Positions 41,340-54,130 of a stretch of DNA of 64,000 nt are shown here, piece by piece. The stretch spans positions 53,419,858-53,483,857 of the forward strand of contig NC_083598.1 of the NCBI RefSeq assembly GCF_020882245.1. Direction: 5' to 3'. The notes below the pieces were generated by a model. That model saw only the letters and a list, made by a program, of their open reading frames with translations, did not search any database and was not told where the DNA came from. This DNA comes from Rhopalosiphum padi. Taxonomy: Eukaryota > Arthropoda > Insecta > Hemiptera > Aphididae. Numbering within the stretch: the first letter of the stretch is position 1; each line of letters begins with the position of its first letter. The position numbers were made by a program, and so were the translations under genes.

Positions 41340-42540
41340 TACAGCAATATGGAAACTAATTTTAATTCAGATATTAAAACAATAATTGCAAGCAAACTTG
41401 ATGCCATAAATAACCAAAGCATTATAAACAATACCCTTACGACTCTTAGCAATATAATTCTTGAATTAGAAAATACGTTAAAAGAGAAAGAAGGTATTTT
41501 TAAGAACATATACTAGGTACTGAAAAAAAAATATATTCTAGAAAACTAAAAAAATAAAACCTCGGAAAACCACTGCCATTATTCTACCAATTCGTCACAG
41601 AGATAAATTACACTTATCTACAAAGAAAAACCCTTTAAACAATAAACTAAAAAAAACACTGTATAAAATATAGAAATATCTTATCTAGTACTAAAAAAAT
41701 AGCTAAACAAGATTATTATCAATCAGAATTAGACCGAGCTGGTAATGATTCCAAACTAAACTGGAATTTAATTAAAGATATTACTAAACGGCCTAAAACT
41801 AAATTCACTATCCAATCCATATAGAGTGCATTGGGTAAAAAAAATACACATTTCTAAAAAATAAAAATAAATATTAGATTAATTTAATGTTTATTTCACT
41901 AGCACTGCAAACAATTATGATACAATATAAATAACATACAATTTAATCAAACTACAATTATGTTTGATAAATTTAATTGTATTAAAGATGAAACAATTAT
42001 AAATTCGATTATGTCGCTTAAAAAAAATCTTCACCTGGACTAAATAGAATTACTGTTCAAATGTTTGAATAAAATAAAGTCCACTTTTACTGACAGTTTC
42101 AAAATTTCAGTGATAACTTCTATATATAAAAAGAGTAATCAAATAAATATAGTAAATGTTCACTCTATTTCACAAATTTATTTCTAAATCTTTTGAAAAA
42201 ATAATTAAATATGAATTATAAATAATAATAATAACTACTTAGAAAATTTAAAATTATTATAAAATTCTGTATAAGGTTTAGGGTTGCTAAAATTCAACAA
42301 GAAATGGAACACCCCATGATTAAAATAACAATAAATCTAAGAAAAATAATCTATGCTTTCAAAAACTTGACTAGTATACCTAATACCTATTAGGAATAAA
42401 GGAGATTAGAACCGAAGTATATAATATGCTAACATATTTAGATCTCAAACCAAATCAATCACTTAAAAGTTAAAAAAAAAATTAACCAATTATTGACCGT
42501 GTAGAATAAATAAAACATATAAAATGTAAATATTTTATCT
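41340..42540 (+). pseudogene. Degenerate LINE ORF2 (linker and reverse transcriptase)
   Basis: A block ending at 41824 reads R-H-R-D-K-L-H-L-S-T-K-K, then R-N-I-L-S-S-T-K-K, A-K-Q-D-Y-Y, and W-N-L-I-K-D-I-T. This is the endonuclease-to-RT linker typical of non-LTR retrotransposons. About 42000-42060 gives S-S-P-G-L-N after one frameshift, matching the RT finger motif S-x-P-G-x-D. About 42090-42215 gives D-S-F-K-I-S-V-I-T, I-Y-K-K, S-I-S-Q-I and F-E-K-I-I-K-Y, matching later RT blocks. Stops and frameshifts are frequent, and the YADD region is not readable, which suggests an internal deletion. It is dead. Confidence 0.75.
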
Positions 42541-44059
42541 CTATTATCTAACTACTTGTAAATCGGCCAAAATCGTATTTCTTCTCTAATGTATTCTACT
42601 AAAAGGCCTCCTTTAATAATTATACTTTTATTATTAGTTTATCAGTTAGCTTCATTTTATAAGTCATAAACTGTAAAATAATTATAAAGTAAATTGTATT
42701 AATATGTATAATACTATAATGTATATAACAATAATAACATTGTAAATTGTGGGTAGGGACATGACCGAGTACTCTAATTTTTACCTATTTTTTCGTAGAA
42801 GGATATTCCACGTGTAAACAATGTAAAGTGATAAAACATGAATTGAGAACGAAGAGATTCGTTGTGTGTAGGCTTATTAGAAAATACTTATTTACTCCTA
42901 TTACTTTTGCCACGAAATTAGGCACCGACAATGGCGTGATATGACCTATATATTGTGCCGTGTAGGAAGGTTGTGTGTTCAGTCGAGGCGGTACGTAAAA
43001 TAAATTGACACGATTTTCTAACACCTTATGTATTTATTAATAACAAAAATCCGCGTGCAATATTGAATTCAACAATCCATCAATCTTTCAGACGCTATGC
43101 ACAGTGTTTTACTTCAACGGATCACATGTCAGTCCCTCTGTGTCTGTGTGCGTCACCGTTTCTTTGACATCTACCAATACCGTTCTGGCCGCTCAATATT
43201 GTGTCCAAATTCGATTTCGCTGATGTATAAATCCATTTGTACCATTTAATTGTAACCAGTGCTAAGTATAGTATGCGAGTCGTCGCGATATTTTTGACGA
43301 AAATAATAAATTTCTTCATCGTGGTCGACTGCTAACAGGTGTGCAGAAGTTTGTGGTGAAACATTTATAGGATTTTGATAATTTTCGCTCAAATTGGCAA
43401 GGTTTATGAAATTGTTTAACATTTATAAATAATCCATTTAAATGAAATGCAGCATAACTGTCGTGCAACAATACAAATTAAAGAATTAGTATTTGAAGCA
43501 ACTTTAATAATAATATATTATAGGGATGTACTAACTTTGTACGATTTTAAACGTCTTTGAAGAAGAGACAATTTTGTTAAGAACAATGGTACAAGAGATG
43601 TATTTATGGATATTAATTATTTTAGTGCCACAATCTTTATAATACAAACTATCATAAATTAATTTTATCTCTACGAATATTTCTTTTTTATGAATTTTAA
43701 ATTTAAAAAAAAAATGATTTTAATTTAAAATAAATTTTATTTTTAAATTATTAACTTTATTAATTTAATTTTTTTTTTATATCAATATACTTGATTTAAA
43801 CATTAGTATCAAAAATTAGTTGCAGTAATTTAATTTTAAATAAAAATAAATTAACATAGTTTAAAAATTAAAAAAAAAAAAAACATAAAATTAAACGTTA
43901 TCGATTTATATAATATTGTACATTAATTATAGTAGGTATATCATCACTATATTACCTATAATATAATAAAAAAAAATGATAACTATATAATAATTGGGGT
44001 GTAGATATGATTGAGCAATGAGTAAAAATACCAATAGACTATGAAATATATTAATCAGT
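42541..44059. other. Noncoding stretch between opposed LINE remnants
   Basis: 42785-43320 is more balanced in base composition but its minus-strand open frames show no motif. 43680-43990 is extremely AT-rich. Confidence 0.4.
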
Positions 44060-44640
44060 TATTAAAGTAATGGACGCGTAAAACAATTTGGTCTTACCGG
44101 ATGAAGTCTGGGAAGGGACACTGTTGGTTTTTTATTTGAGATGAGGTAGTTTGACCGCATGGCATTATGGCGCTTGGGAATGGTTTTATACGTTGAACAA
44201 TGAACATCCTTTGTAATTTGATGTGTGTCTCCTCCACGTAGGATGCACTTGGCTGGACTGCTTTTATCTGTGTTATAATCGTCTGAAAAGTGATCTTTCC
44301 CGCTCTTGACCTGGCGGAAAGCATGATTATCTACAGTTTCTATAAATCTGGCTGTTATGACACTGTGACGTATCACTCTCGGTTTCAAAACATATTTCCG
44401 CATCGACTATGGAGCATAATGTAGAAGAGTAGAATTTCTTGGTTATTATTATTATAGTTTTGAGGTCGACGAAAAACAGTGACAGCAAAAGACCGTTTGG
44501 TTTTATCGTTCGTAATGCGTTGGACCAAACGACAAGTAATTTTATCTTACATAGCGATACTATTCTTGATGAAATTCTATGAGTTTTCGACAATAGAAAA
44601 TTAGTTTTCAAGTTCCGATTATAAGGATAGTTCGTGAACA
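44060..44640 (-). pseudogene. Degenerate Jockey-like LINE ORF1 (gag, zinc-knuckle) remnant
   Basis: The minus strand from 44640 reads N-A-L-R-T-I-K-P-N-G, then L-F-F-V-D-L-K, then Q-C-H-N-S-Q-I-Y-R-N-C. Next comes a shifted frame with V-K-S-G-K-D-H-F-S-D-D, S-S-P-A-K-C-I-L-R-G-G-D-T-H, a T-S-N-Y-K-G-C piece in another frame, and Y-K-T-I-P-K-R-H-N. The order (FFVDL domain, then C-x-x-C...H knuckles, then NYKGC) is that of Jockey-type gag proteins in insects. The cysteine framework is damaged by substitutions, a stop and frameshifts, so it is non-functional. Confidence 0.7.
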
Positions 44641-44735
44641 ATTTGACTGTAACTGGTCTAGTCTGCGTACATCAAATAACGGCTGATAAACAATATCGAC
44701 TAAGCGTGGCATGCACCATATAGTAGCATATAGAC

Positions 44736-45072
44736 CAGCGGTTCTTAACCTTTTGTAGAACACGGACCCCCGATGAAAGATTTTTAGAAATCGCGGACCC
44801 CCTACTAATTTTTTGTCGAATATCTTTTTTTTTTGATATCTGATGTTATCATTACCAAAATTATAATAATTATTTTATATTACAAATAATAGAAGTAGAC
44901 AAAGTATAACAAAACATATCATACATTTATAATTAGTTTTATTAAACTTCATTTTTCATAAAACAGTAATATAAATTATTTTATTTTTAATATTCTTAAA
45001 GCTGTTGTGGACCCCCCAACATGAGTATCATGGACCCCCAGGGGGCCGCGGATCACAGGTTAATAATCACTG
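44736..45072. mobile_element. hAT-type MITE with perfect 8-bp target duplication
   Basis: This 337-bp element begins CAGCGGTTCTTAACC and ends GGTTAATAATCACTG, so its ends are short inverted repeats with CAG/CTG termini. It is flanked on both sides by ATATAGAC (44728-44735 and 45073-45080). An 8-bp duplication with CAGnGGTTCT ends is the signature of the hAT superfamily. There is no coding capacity, so it depends on a transposase elsewhere. Confidence 0.9.
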
Positions 45073-45080
45073 ATATAGAC

Positions 45081-47681
45081 TATATGTCTACTGCGTAATA
45101 CATTGAGTTTATTATTGTATGATGATTGATGATTTATAAATGAAAATATTTTTTTTTAGCATGTTTTAAATGAGATTGATTTTATATTTTTCTCTCAAAT
45201 AATATAAGGTATAATAATAATATTATATACTTTAATGATTTTCCAAATTTCTTTGATACCTATTTAATAATAACTTAGAATAAAATATTAATATAGATGT
45301 ATGATAAGTATATTTTCTTATTTTCTTATTTTGGCAAAAAAATCATATTTATAATAGTGCATTGTAATTTTAAGTCTTAGTTTTCAGTTAAAAAGATAGG
45401 TACAGTTTTTATATACCAGAATTTAATTTTGCATTAATTCAACATTGTGTTGTAGCACAATTTACTCAAAATTACATTATAAAAATTACTTGAAATTTAG
45501 ATATTATAAATTATTAATAAAAAATATGCAAAAATCCTTGTTAAAGATAATATAAAAATACATATACGTAGCTAGGCTTATATAAAATATATTAACATTT
45601 TTCATTCGTGAATATGTAATAAACTATTACAATTATTAAAACTAATAATAAAAACAAACTTAAAAGTTTAACTTAAATATTGAGAATATTCTTGTAAAAC
45701 TTATTTGCCTTGAACATAAAAAATATACATAATTTAATACTTAATTAAATATACCAAAATATAATATCATTGAACAATTTGTATAAAAACTTAAAAAGAA
45801 AAAAAAATAATTACGTTTAACTAAAAATAATTTATTATAATGTATTCTTAAGCTTTATAAGCTATAATAGAGAAAAAAAATATATTGAGCATTATTCGTT
45901 TAGATAGGAATTGAAGATTTAAATAAAATAATAATAAATTAAAATACAATACAAGGCAAATAATTTATAATAAAAAAGTTTTGCAATTTTAAGTTTGAGT
46001 ACTAACCTTACAACTATAATATATTATATTAGACATGCCTGAAAACTAATAGGAACACCACACAATATGATAATAGAAATCTCTGTTGATGTAAATAAAT
46101 GGAGCAAGGTTGCGGAGTGTGGACATTTCATGGGAGTAATGGACATACAACATACTGATTTTATCGTAAATTAAAAAATAAATACATCATCTGATTTATT
46201 ATTAAGTATATATTAAAATTCACCTTACACAACGAAAATATTCTTGATTACAATTTCATATGCATGTTGTCGATGACAAAAATCAATTTTCAAGTTCTGA
46301 TCACAATAGGGTAGCCAGCGTAGGATAAAATCGTGCAGTGAAGTGTGTACTATTCTACACACGCGCACACACAAAAATTAAAGTTAGTTAGTCGTGTAGG
46401 TAATAAAAAAATACGGTTTTATAAAAAAATTGTATTGAACTGTTAATCATTATTCACCTTGTGAGTACACGACTACCTATTCAGCAGTTTTGCATGCTCA
46501 AAAATAGGTTAAGTTAGACTGACAAAGGGTTATCCCTTTTCCAACTTTTATAAGACCTTATATCTCTGCAGTCGTTGTAGTGGTTAGCTTATATTAACTG
46601 CAACTGAAAGATTTAAGATAAAAAAATAATAATAATTAGGTATGTCTAATAATTCATAAATATCAAGTAAAAAAATTAATTTATATTTATAATTAAATTC
46701 TAAATGATAAGCTCATATTACAGTTACGCGAGAACAATATTATTAGTGAATATTGTAAGTCATTGACGACGAAAAATTAGTATTAAGGACCTGCTCACAA
46801 GGACAACCTGGTAGTCCGATGACAACCGTGCCCGACCACCGCTAGCACTTCTTTGAATACGATAGTCGGACAGTATATACATTATAACAATATTATGGAG
46901 TGGGCGAGGCATTAATATAATATTACTCTGTGGTTGGCTGATGATTTATATTTTTAATAACTAAATACGTGTTTGTGAGCAAAAATATTATAATAATCAA
47001 TAATAATAATTATTAATCTATCGGAATATCCTATAATATATATTAATAAAACAAGTTATCTTACTCATTATGTTTTTATTACTCATTATTATTTTTAGAA
47101 CGTATTAAACTTTAATTTTTTAATTATTTTGAGAACTGATATAATATAATATATAATATAATTATTATTATATATTTTGTTTACAATGTTTTTAATTTTA
47201 TTATTTATTTTATTTGGCAACAAAGAAACACGATAACAGTATATGAGATTACGTACCAGGTACGTAATATTCCATGTTATTTCTGTGCATTGGAATTTGC
47301 ATATGAAGAAATACCAATAAATACTATAATATCGAGATGCGATTCTAAGATATATTTATATAAATCCATTTCATATTATTTTTTTAGAAAATTTAATTTA
47401 ATGCACTTATATGATTTCGAATACCAAAGTGTATTCAAAAATTGTTTTCTTAATCTATTCTATCTTTATTCTATATAAAAATCAAATTCTAATCAATAAT
47501 GTTTTCCCAAAAAATACGGCTTATGATGTTTTATTTATAAAATAAAATATTTTCACTATAAATTATTATAAGTTCTAAAATATTATATTTTATGTAATTT
47601 TATTTAAAAAGATAATGAGCCCCACCTGAATAAGTTCCTGCGGGGGACCACAAGTTCATATTTTAAACAATATATTTAATA
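45081..47681. other. AT-rich noncoding stretch
   Basis: No gene was recognised. Around 47615-47655, bases resembling the G/C-rich subterminal part of the neighbouring hAT MITEs (GAGCCCCACCTGAA, GCGGGGGACCACAAGTT) may be an eroded third copy, but no ends were identified. Confidence 0.4.
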
Positions 47682-47689
47682 AATTAGAT

Positions 47690-48033
47690 CAGTGGTTCTC
47701 AATCTTTTTAGTACCGCGGCCCAAATTTACCCTGAAAAATCTTTCGCGACCCACATGGTTTGACTTTTCAAAAAGTAGTTATAAAAAACAAAATTTGTAT
47801 TATATAAATATGTATAAATTTGTAATATATACATATTTAGTATTTTATAGGTTTATAACCAATTTTTTTTTATAAATGTACTTTTAATAATGAGGTGTAT
47901 GCGAAATATGTGCTTGTTTTCTGTTATGGTTAATAACAGCATTGACATCATAATTCAAAAAATTGTTTACGACCCACTAAAAATTGACTGACGACCCACC
48001 AGTGGGCCGCGACCCACACTTTGAGAAACGCTG
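47690..48033. mobile_element. Second hAT-type MITE with perfect 8-bp target duplication
   Basis: This 344-bp element begins CAGTGGTTCTCAATC and ends TTTGAGAAACGCTG. It is flanked by AATTAGAT on both sides (47682-47689 and 48034-48041). The terminal inverted repeats and GC-rich subterminal blocks (CGCGGCCC, GGGCCGCGACCC) resemble those of the element at 44736 but differ enough to be a separate subfamily. It is non-coding. Confidence 0.9.
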
Positions 48034-48269
48034 AATTAGATAGTACTACCAATAAAATTACAATTATTAAAATACTTACATTTTTCTTATACAAATAAAA
48101 AAATAATAAAATTAAATACCTACACATATTTATTATTATTCCTATCTAATATAAAATTGTTTATAAAACCGTACAGTAAAATAATAATTCAATATAAAGT
48201 AATACAAATATTAATAAACACTAAAATAATTTTTGTTATATTAATTTAGTAATGCTGCAACTCTGTTGT

Positions 48270-48470
48270 ATAACTATATTTTAATCTCGTAGAAGCCATA
48301 CTGTAATTGATTTTTAAAAATTTTGAATGAATTGCAGTGTTTGATTCCGAATGGTAGTTTGTTGTAAATTGTTGGACCATTATATAAAAATGTAGATTGT
48401 GTTAATATTTTATGTATAGCTGGCAATTTTATGTTAAGTATTTGTCTAGCATTATGTTCGTATTCAGTTT
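48270..48470 (-). pseudogene. C-terminal tail of a LINE reverse transcriptase
   Basis: The minus strand from 48462 reads without a stop: Y-E-H-N-A-R-Q, N-I-K-L-P, L-T-Q-S-T-F-L-Y-N-G-P, Y-N-K-L-P-F-G-I-K and F-K-I-F-K-N-Q-L, ending at a stop at 48274. The N-x-R...LP...Y-N-G-P-x-x-Y-N-x-L-P...F-K...L order is the usual carboxyl tail of non-LTR retrotransposon ORF2. Only this tail is preserved. Confidence 0.75.
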
Positions 48471-49739
48471 TAAAAATAAAGTTATTTTTGATAACATGAA
48501 GAATTGAGACTTAGTAAAATAATTATTTTACTGGTTGTACATTCATATTATTGTAGAAGTCATTAGTGGGTCATATTTAGAATCATTTTTTGTATTTTTA
48601 TATTATTGATATTATTATTATTCATTTGTATAAAGATATAATATATGTTATAATTTCTATAATTATAATGAACAATTAAATTTATCGTTAGCTATTGTAG
48701 GAACTTTTATGAGCGTAATTTGTTACGTCATTGCTGGTTTAGATCATAACAATATAACATTACTATAAATCAAAAGAAAAATTAGCTTATTCCACACTAT
48801 ATTTGTTTTGTCCTCTAATCCTATCCAAATGATCAACCACCTGCAAACTCTTAATCTACAAATTCATAATAAGGCGAGACTGCAATTCATATGGGACTCA
48901 GCTAAATCTTTAAATCTCAGAACGCTTTCTCGTTTTAGTCTATTTGTCTTCTCGTAAAATTGTTTCCATTCCATAGTGTATAATAAACAATATTCTCTAT
49001 AAATGCTTCAAATATAAACATTTAATTAGATTGCAAAAAGTTTCTACCTCTCATTTCACCAAATTCATCAAAATCACCTTAATCGCTAATTACATCTCAT
49101 ACCTACCTCTAACGCTATTCCCCAAAATTTTAACAGACTAAAAATATTTTGACCTTTAAGAACTTCCTTTAATCTTGCCCATTCAACCTATCAGATGGAA
49201 CTATTGTGTGCTTACCCAATTATTAGTTATGGAAATATAATTTTTTTATACCACCATTACTTATTGTACATAAATTCGTAAAATATTATATTGTAATTAT
49301 ATTTTTTACATAAATATAAAAAACATTAAAATATATGCATCCAATTATAAATATGAATCAAAATATGAAATTATCAAAAACACAGTTTTTTTCAACGACA
49401 AGAGAATCACAGTTGTGATAACAATGAATTATTCAAAAGTGGACCAATTCATGTTTATTTAATTCACATTATATTATGTTTATGCCATAAGTATGGAAGA
49501 AAAAAATTTAGGCAATATATATATAATGTATATTAGGTACATTTAATAACATTATTAGTGCATTAAGCTATACACATGAAGATGATTCGTGTAGAATAAT
49601 ATAATACTATCTTACCTATGTGGTGACGTCAGGCTTCGCGATATAAGTCCAGAGATAATGGAATGTTTAATATATGTATATATGTTTATAAAATATACTA
49701 ATATAGACTATACATATTATATAAATACTCAGTGATAAT
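48471..49739. other. Noncoding stretch with a strand-asymmetric segment
   Basis: 48780-49290 is C-rich and G-poor on the plus strand (many CTAATC and TCAACC words), unlike its surroundings. That is a composition seen in the other LINE remnants here. No RT or gag motif could be read in any frame, so it stays unassigned. Confidence 0.3.
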
Positions 49740-50043
49740 TTCTCCAGGGTGATTTGAAATTCCATTGTATAGCGTGAATTTCGACCGAGAATTTCAGTTA
49801 TTCAGTTGTGGAACCGTGTTCTATCTTCTATGGTTCTCTCATCAAAGTAACAACAATTTGTCGGCTCCGGTGCAGCCGAAATATTATGACGGCGCTTATT
49901 CACCGCCGCAACGTCTCCTCGGTTCACCGTCTATTATTATTACGAAGTTTGCATACACTCTGCAGTGGTATACAATGTATATTATACACCGTTTATATCC
50001 CGAATGTCATGGTTTCAAAATAGGACCACCGAGTAAATATTAG
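49740..50043. other. Unassigned GC-richer patch
   Basis: Two overlapping plus-strand open frames (92 and 71 codons) share this patch. One has a P-V-Q-P-K-Y-Y-D-G-A-Y-S-P-P stretch that looks protein-like, but no family is recognised and no splice structure is evident. It could be an exon fragment or chance. Confidence 0.2.
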
Positions 50044-53000
50044 CGCGTAAACAATAAAATAATTATATTAAAATATCACCATTATTAAGTATTATAATTT
50101 CGAATAGCAATGTTATCGCGGGCGTGTATTTAAATATGTTTAAGGTGATTGTTTTAAAAGTAAACACTGAAATTAATTAAAAAATTTACTTTTGACTATT
50201 TTTATACGGTACACGGAATTTAAACATCGTCTTAATTTTTTCTTCTCATATGTTTCTTTTATGAAACTTTTATAGACTATTGATGCTCAAACGTAAATCT
50301 ATGTGCGTATAATTGTAATAACTAACTTGTACGACTTAAGAATGAAAAATAATGGACATCAAACCTGGTAAATATTTTACATCGCAACACTCCTCAATGA
50401 TCGATTAGTGTATTTTATTTGTATACGTGTGTATGAATTATACTGAAAGGAAGTAGACGAGTTTGCCAAGCTAGACCAGTAAGTATTTATATGCAATGAA
50501 GTGTGTAAATATGAAAATATACCTACGTCCTACATATAATATACTTGTGTATACTTAAAACTATAGAAAATAGTAACTCGTTGCTGTATAATTGGGAAAA
50601 GGTATAAAATATATATAATTTACAGAGACAAGAATAGATAGATAATATAAAGCAAATATGGCCGTCTCGTCTACTAACAATTAACGTATCAACAAATAAA
50701 TAAACAAAATTCATATGTGAATTAATTCGTGAAGCTTAGAATTGGTAGCCGCTAACTGTATTTAAGTTCCGAGGTAAAAAATATACAATTCTAGCTATAA
50801 GAATCAATGTAATATAAACAATTCACAGTAGTGTATAATAAAAATCGACGGCGGCGATAAGCTTACATGAGTATTTATACTACAAAAATGAAAAGCTTAT
50901 GCGGCGTTTAGCGCGCATGCATAACAAAGAATAATGTACAATTTAGAATTTAACACACAGTTTAATTATGATAACTAAGGTGGCGATTCGCACTCACGAT
51001 GGTAACCGCAGTATTTATCATAATATATATATAATAAAGTAGAAAATAGTTAATAGTTGTCGTTTATTTGAGTAAATATTATATAACTACTGTAACAAAC
51101 CAATTGAATATTTTGAAAAAAGTTGACTATTGAATAGGTATAATATTAACACAACCACGGTAATGCACACGAATGCAATAGGTATATTTATATGCATTAT
51201 ATTATATACATATATGCGTATGTATATAAACAGTAAGCATTTGGTTATTACTAACTTAATAGTGCATAGATGAATAATAATGAAAAATATGGCGATTCAT
51301 GCCTTTTAAAATAATAAAAACAAAAAACAACAATGAAATATACAACTACGAACATTAACTCTCAAATTTACACTCAAAGCATATTAAACATATATACACA
51401 TTTTTAGATTTTACAATCAAAATGACACTTATTAAGGAAAATATATAGGAAAATGATTACAGCAGTAATTATATATATATAGAGAACTAGAATAATGCAT
51501 AGAGGATTATGTGCGTGTGGTGCAGTCGGTGGTAAACACAAATGGGCCGTTAAAATCGACAGATCAGCGGTGCGTCTAATTGTCAATTAATTATTGCCGT
51601 TATCGTGCGGCAACATAACCAGCTAAAGCCAAAATATATTTAGTTTGATTTGTTGTTTTTAAATTTTGATATTTTTTGACGATTTTAGATAGTATCACAA
51701 TATGTAAAATATTTGCTGAAACATTAAAGTCCAAATTTGGTTGTAGTTTTACCGACAAACATAAGTGCAACATTGTGAGAAATAAAACAAAATGTCTTAA
51801 AACTATATTAAAATATTCACCCTGTATATTATGCACACTAATATTATCCACAAAGATAATACGTTTTACATGTCGTGTTACGCAATCGATGAATTAAAGG
51901 AAAACCGCATGCTCATATCAAACGATCGAACAGTTCCCGAGAAGCCATAGAAAAAAAATAAAGAAAACAACTGTGAAACTACTCGTGTTCGAAATATCGT
52001 TTTCTTTAATTAAAACACAGTTACTGGTTAGCGTAATACATATTGAACAAATAACATTATTATTATTAATACTTTATATTTATGTAAGTGTAGACATTTG
52101 TCGTGATTTTTTTTATACGCACTGCAGAGCAAGTCGATACTTGCGATATAATATTATTATTATAATGTTTGAAGATGTCACATTAAAACGCTTACTTATA
52201 AACTCGTGATAACATAATGCATGATAACTTCAGAGTGTATGCTTAAGAAACTGTATAGTTTATTTCCCATCGCATGTTATTATAATATACATTAAGTAGT
52301 TTTGCATAAATTATATTCTTGAAATCCCCGCAGCGCCACCGTATATTATTATTAAATCAATTAAAAGAATTTATCTCTAGTCTTAAAAATGTTCCTTTAT
52401 ATTCATCTGTTTCGTTTATAGGTTTTTTTTACGTAGTCATATAATAATTATTAAGATAGTCGACGGAAAGTATAATATTCAAACACTAAAGTCTTAATAA
52501 TCTTATACGTGATATTTGATGAGAATTAAATAATATAAAATAATTAATGTTTTTTTATGTATTTAAAGAACAAAACACCGACTGGTTTAATAATTATTAA
52601 TAACAATGTAATATAAAGATGTCGCACATAAACGTAACTATAGTCGGTAATTAAAAACGGTGGACGAAACAAAAAAATTAAAAGCATTCAACTCGAGTCG
52701 CAAAATAAGAATAGTAATAAGAAGAATAAGAAGTTTCTCTGCCTTTCGTTCGGTTCATTGTTTTCATGGTACGACTTTTTTGTGCGCATTTCTAGGGTTT
52801 TTTTTTTTTTGTGAATCTACCCCGAAACAATTTACCTAGACATTATATGATACACGCGCATGAATTATGTATAATATGTGTGTACAAATTGATATTAGCC
52901 GAGAGCTGTTGCATGCGTGATGATCTCCGCCGAGTTCATATTCTCGAAAATAAAGTTTAAATTCAGTATAATTTTATCATGCCGCGGTAATATTATAGTG

Positions 53001-53073
53001 TTATGATGTGTACACATCGCGTTGTCGGCTGCCACTCGTACGATTGTTGTCAAACACAAAAGCTCGGGGCGAG
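50044..53073. other. Noncoding stretch upstream of the Loxl2-like gene
   Basis: AT-rich with scattered TA runs (about 51025 and 51468). Short opposite-strand open frames at 51404-51897 have no motif. CpG content increases after about 52900. Confidence 0.4.
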
Positions 53074-53080
53074 TATAAAA
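53074..53080 (+). promoter_or_regulatory. Candidate TATA box in CpG-rich island
   Basis: TATAAAA is embedded in an otherwise GC/CpG-rich segment (about 53020-53180), where the motif is less expected by chance than elsewhere in this window. It is about 1 kb before the Loxl2-like start codon on the same strand. It could drive an upstream noncoding exon, but no matching donor or transcript evidence is available. Confidence 0.25.
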
Positions 53081-54130
53081 TTGAATTCCGACTGACGACG
53101 ACGTTTTACGGCGGATCGAACAGCGCGAGCGAGGCGAATCGTCGCTGCCGCCGTCGACCTGATTATTTTCGCAGAGTTTTAAGCAAGCGCGTTGTTATAG
53201 ATACGTATTGCGTATATTATATTAATATGAAAATATTATGACATGGTCATTTTATAATAACATAATGTCCGTTACATAATAATACAGGAACGCGATCATA
53301 ATAATATTATACTGTCCGTAATCGAATTTGCTCGTCTTCGCGTATCTGCGTAACGCATTGCCGACGATACGACGACGTTAATGTTAAATATTATTATTGT
53401 GCTGCACCCGCAAATCCGAAATGATATGTATATGACAACCATGACCTATTCTCTTTTAACGGCACAAACTCGAAATGTAAAAAATACGTTCCATACAGGG
53501 TGATTTCGGTAACAGTAGCCATTATACTATAATATAGACCGTGTCTACATCCTCATACTGCCATCACCCATTCGTAGTCGGCGTAGTATCACAATAGTTG
53601 TAAGACCAAGTCCTGACACACACTATTCTCAATGGACTGGCTTTACACCTCGACCGGAACTGACTTTGATAATATTATATACTATTATATTATAATGGTA
53701 TCTTGCTAGGGTGAATTTATTATCACGAACCGTGCGATAACTGCACATTCCGGATATTTCAGATTTAAATTGGGATCTTAAAGCACACGCAATGGCTGTT
53801 TTACATTTTAGAATTCGATTGAATCGTAGAAAGTAAACATACAATAATCATAGTGTTTGATATCATACTGTATATACTGTACATACTGGAGTGTTGATCT
53901 AGGTGGGCGACAGCTGCAGTCGACTGTGTGTGAATTGTTCAATTATTTTTCAACATCTTACGATAATATTCATTCTAGGATTCATGTGCAATTGGTATTG
54001 ATGGTGGGAACAAAAATCCGAGACGACATATCGGTTTCGTCCTGCAGACCGCACAGCGATCGACACAGTATCACGCCTGTCTCACTGCTGAAGCATCAAC
54101 CGGTCCACAGTAGTTCGCACATAATACGAC

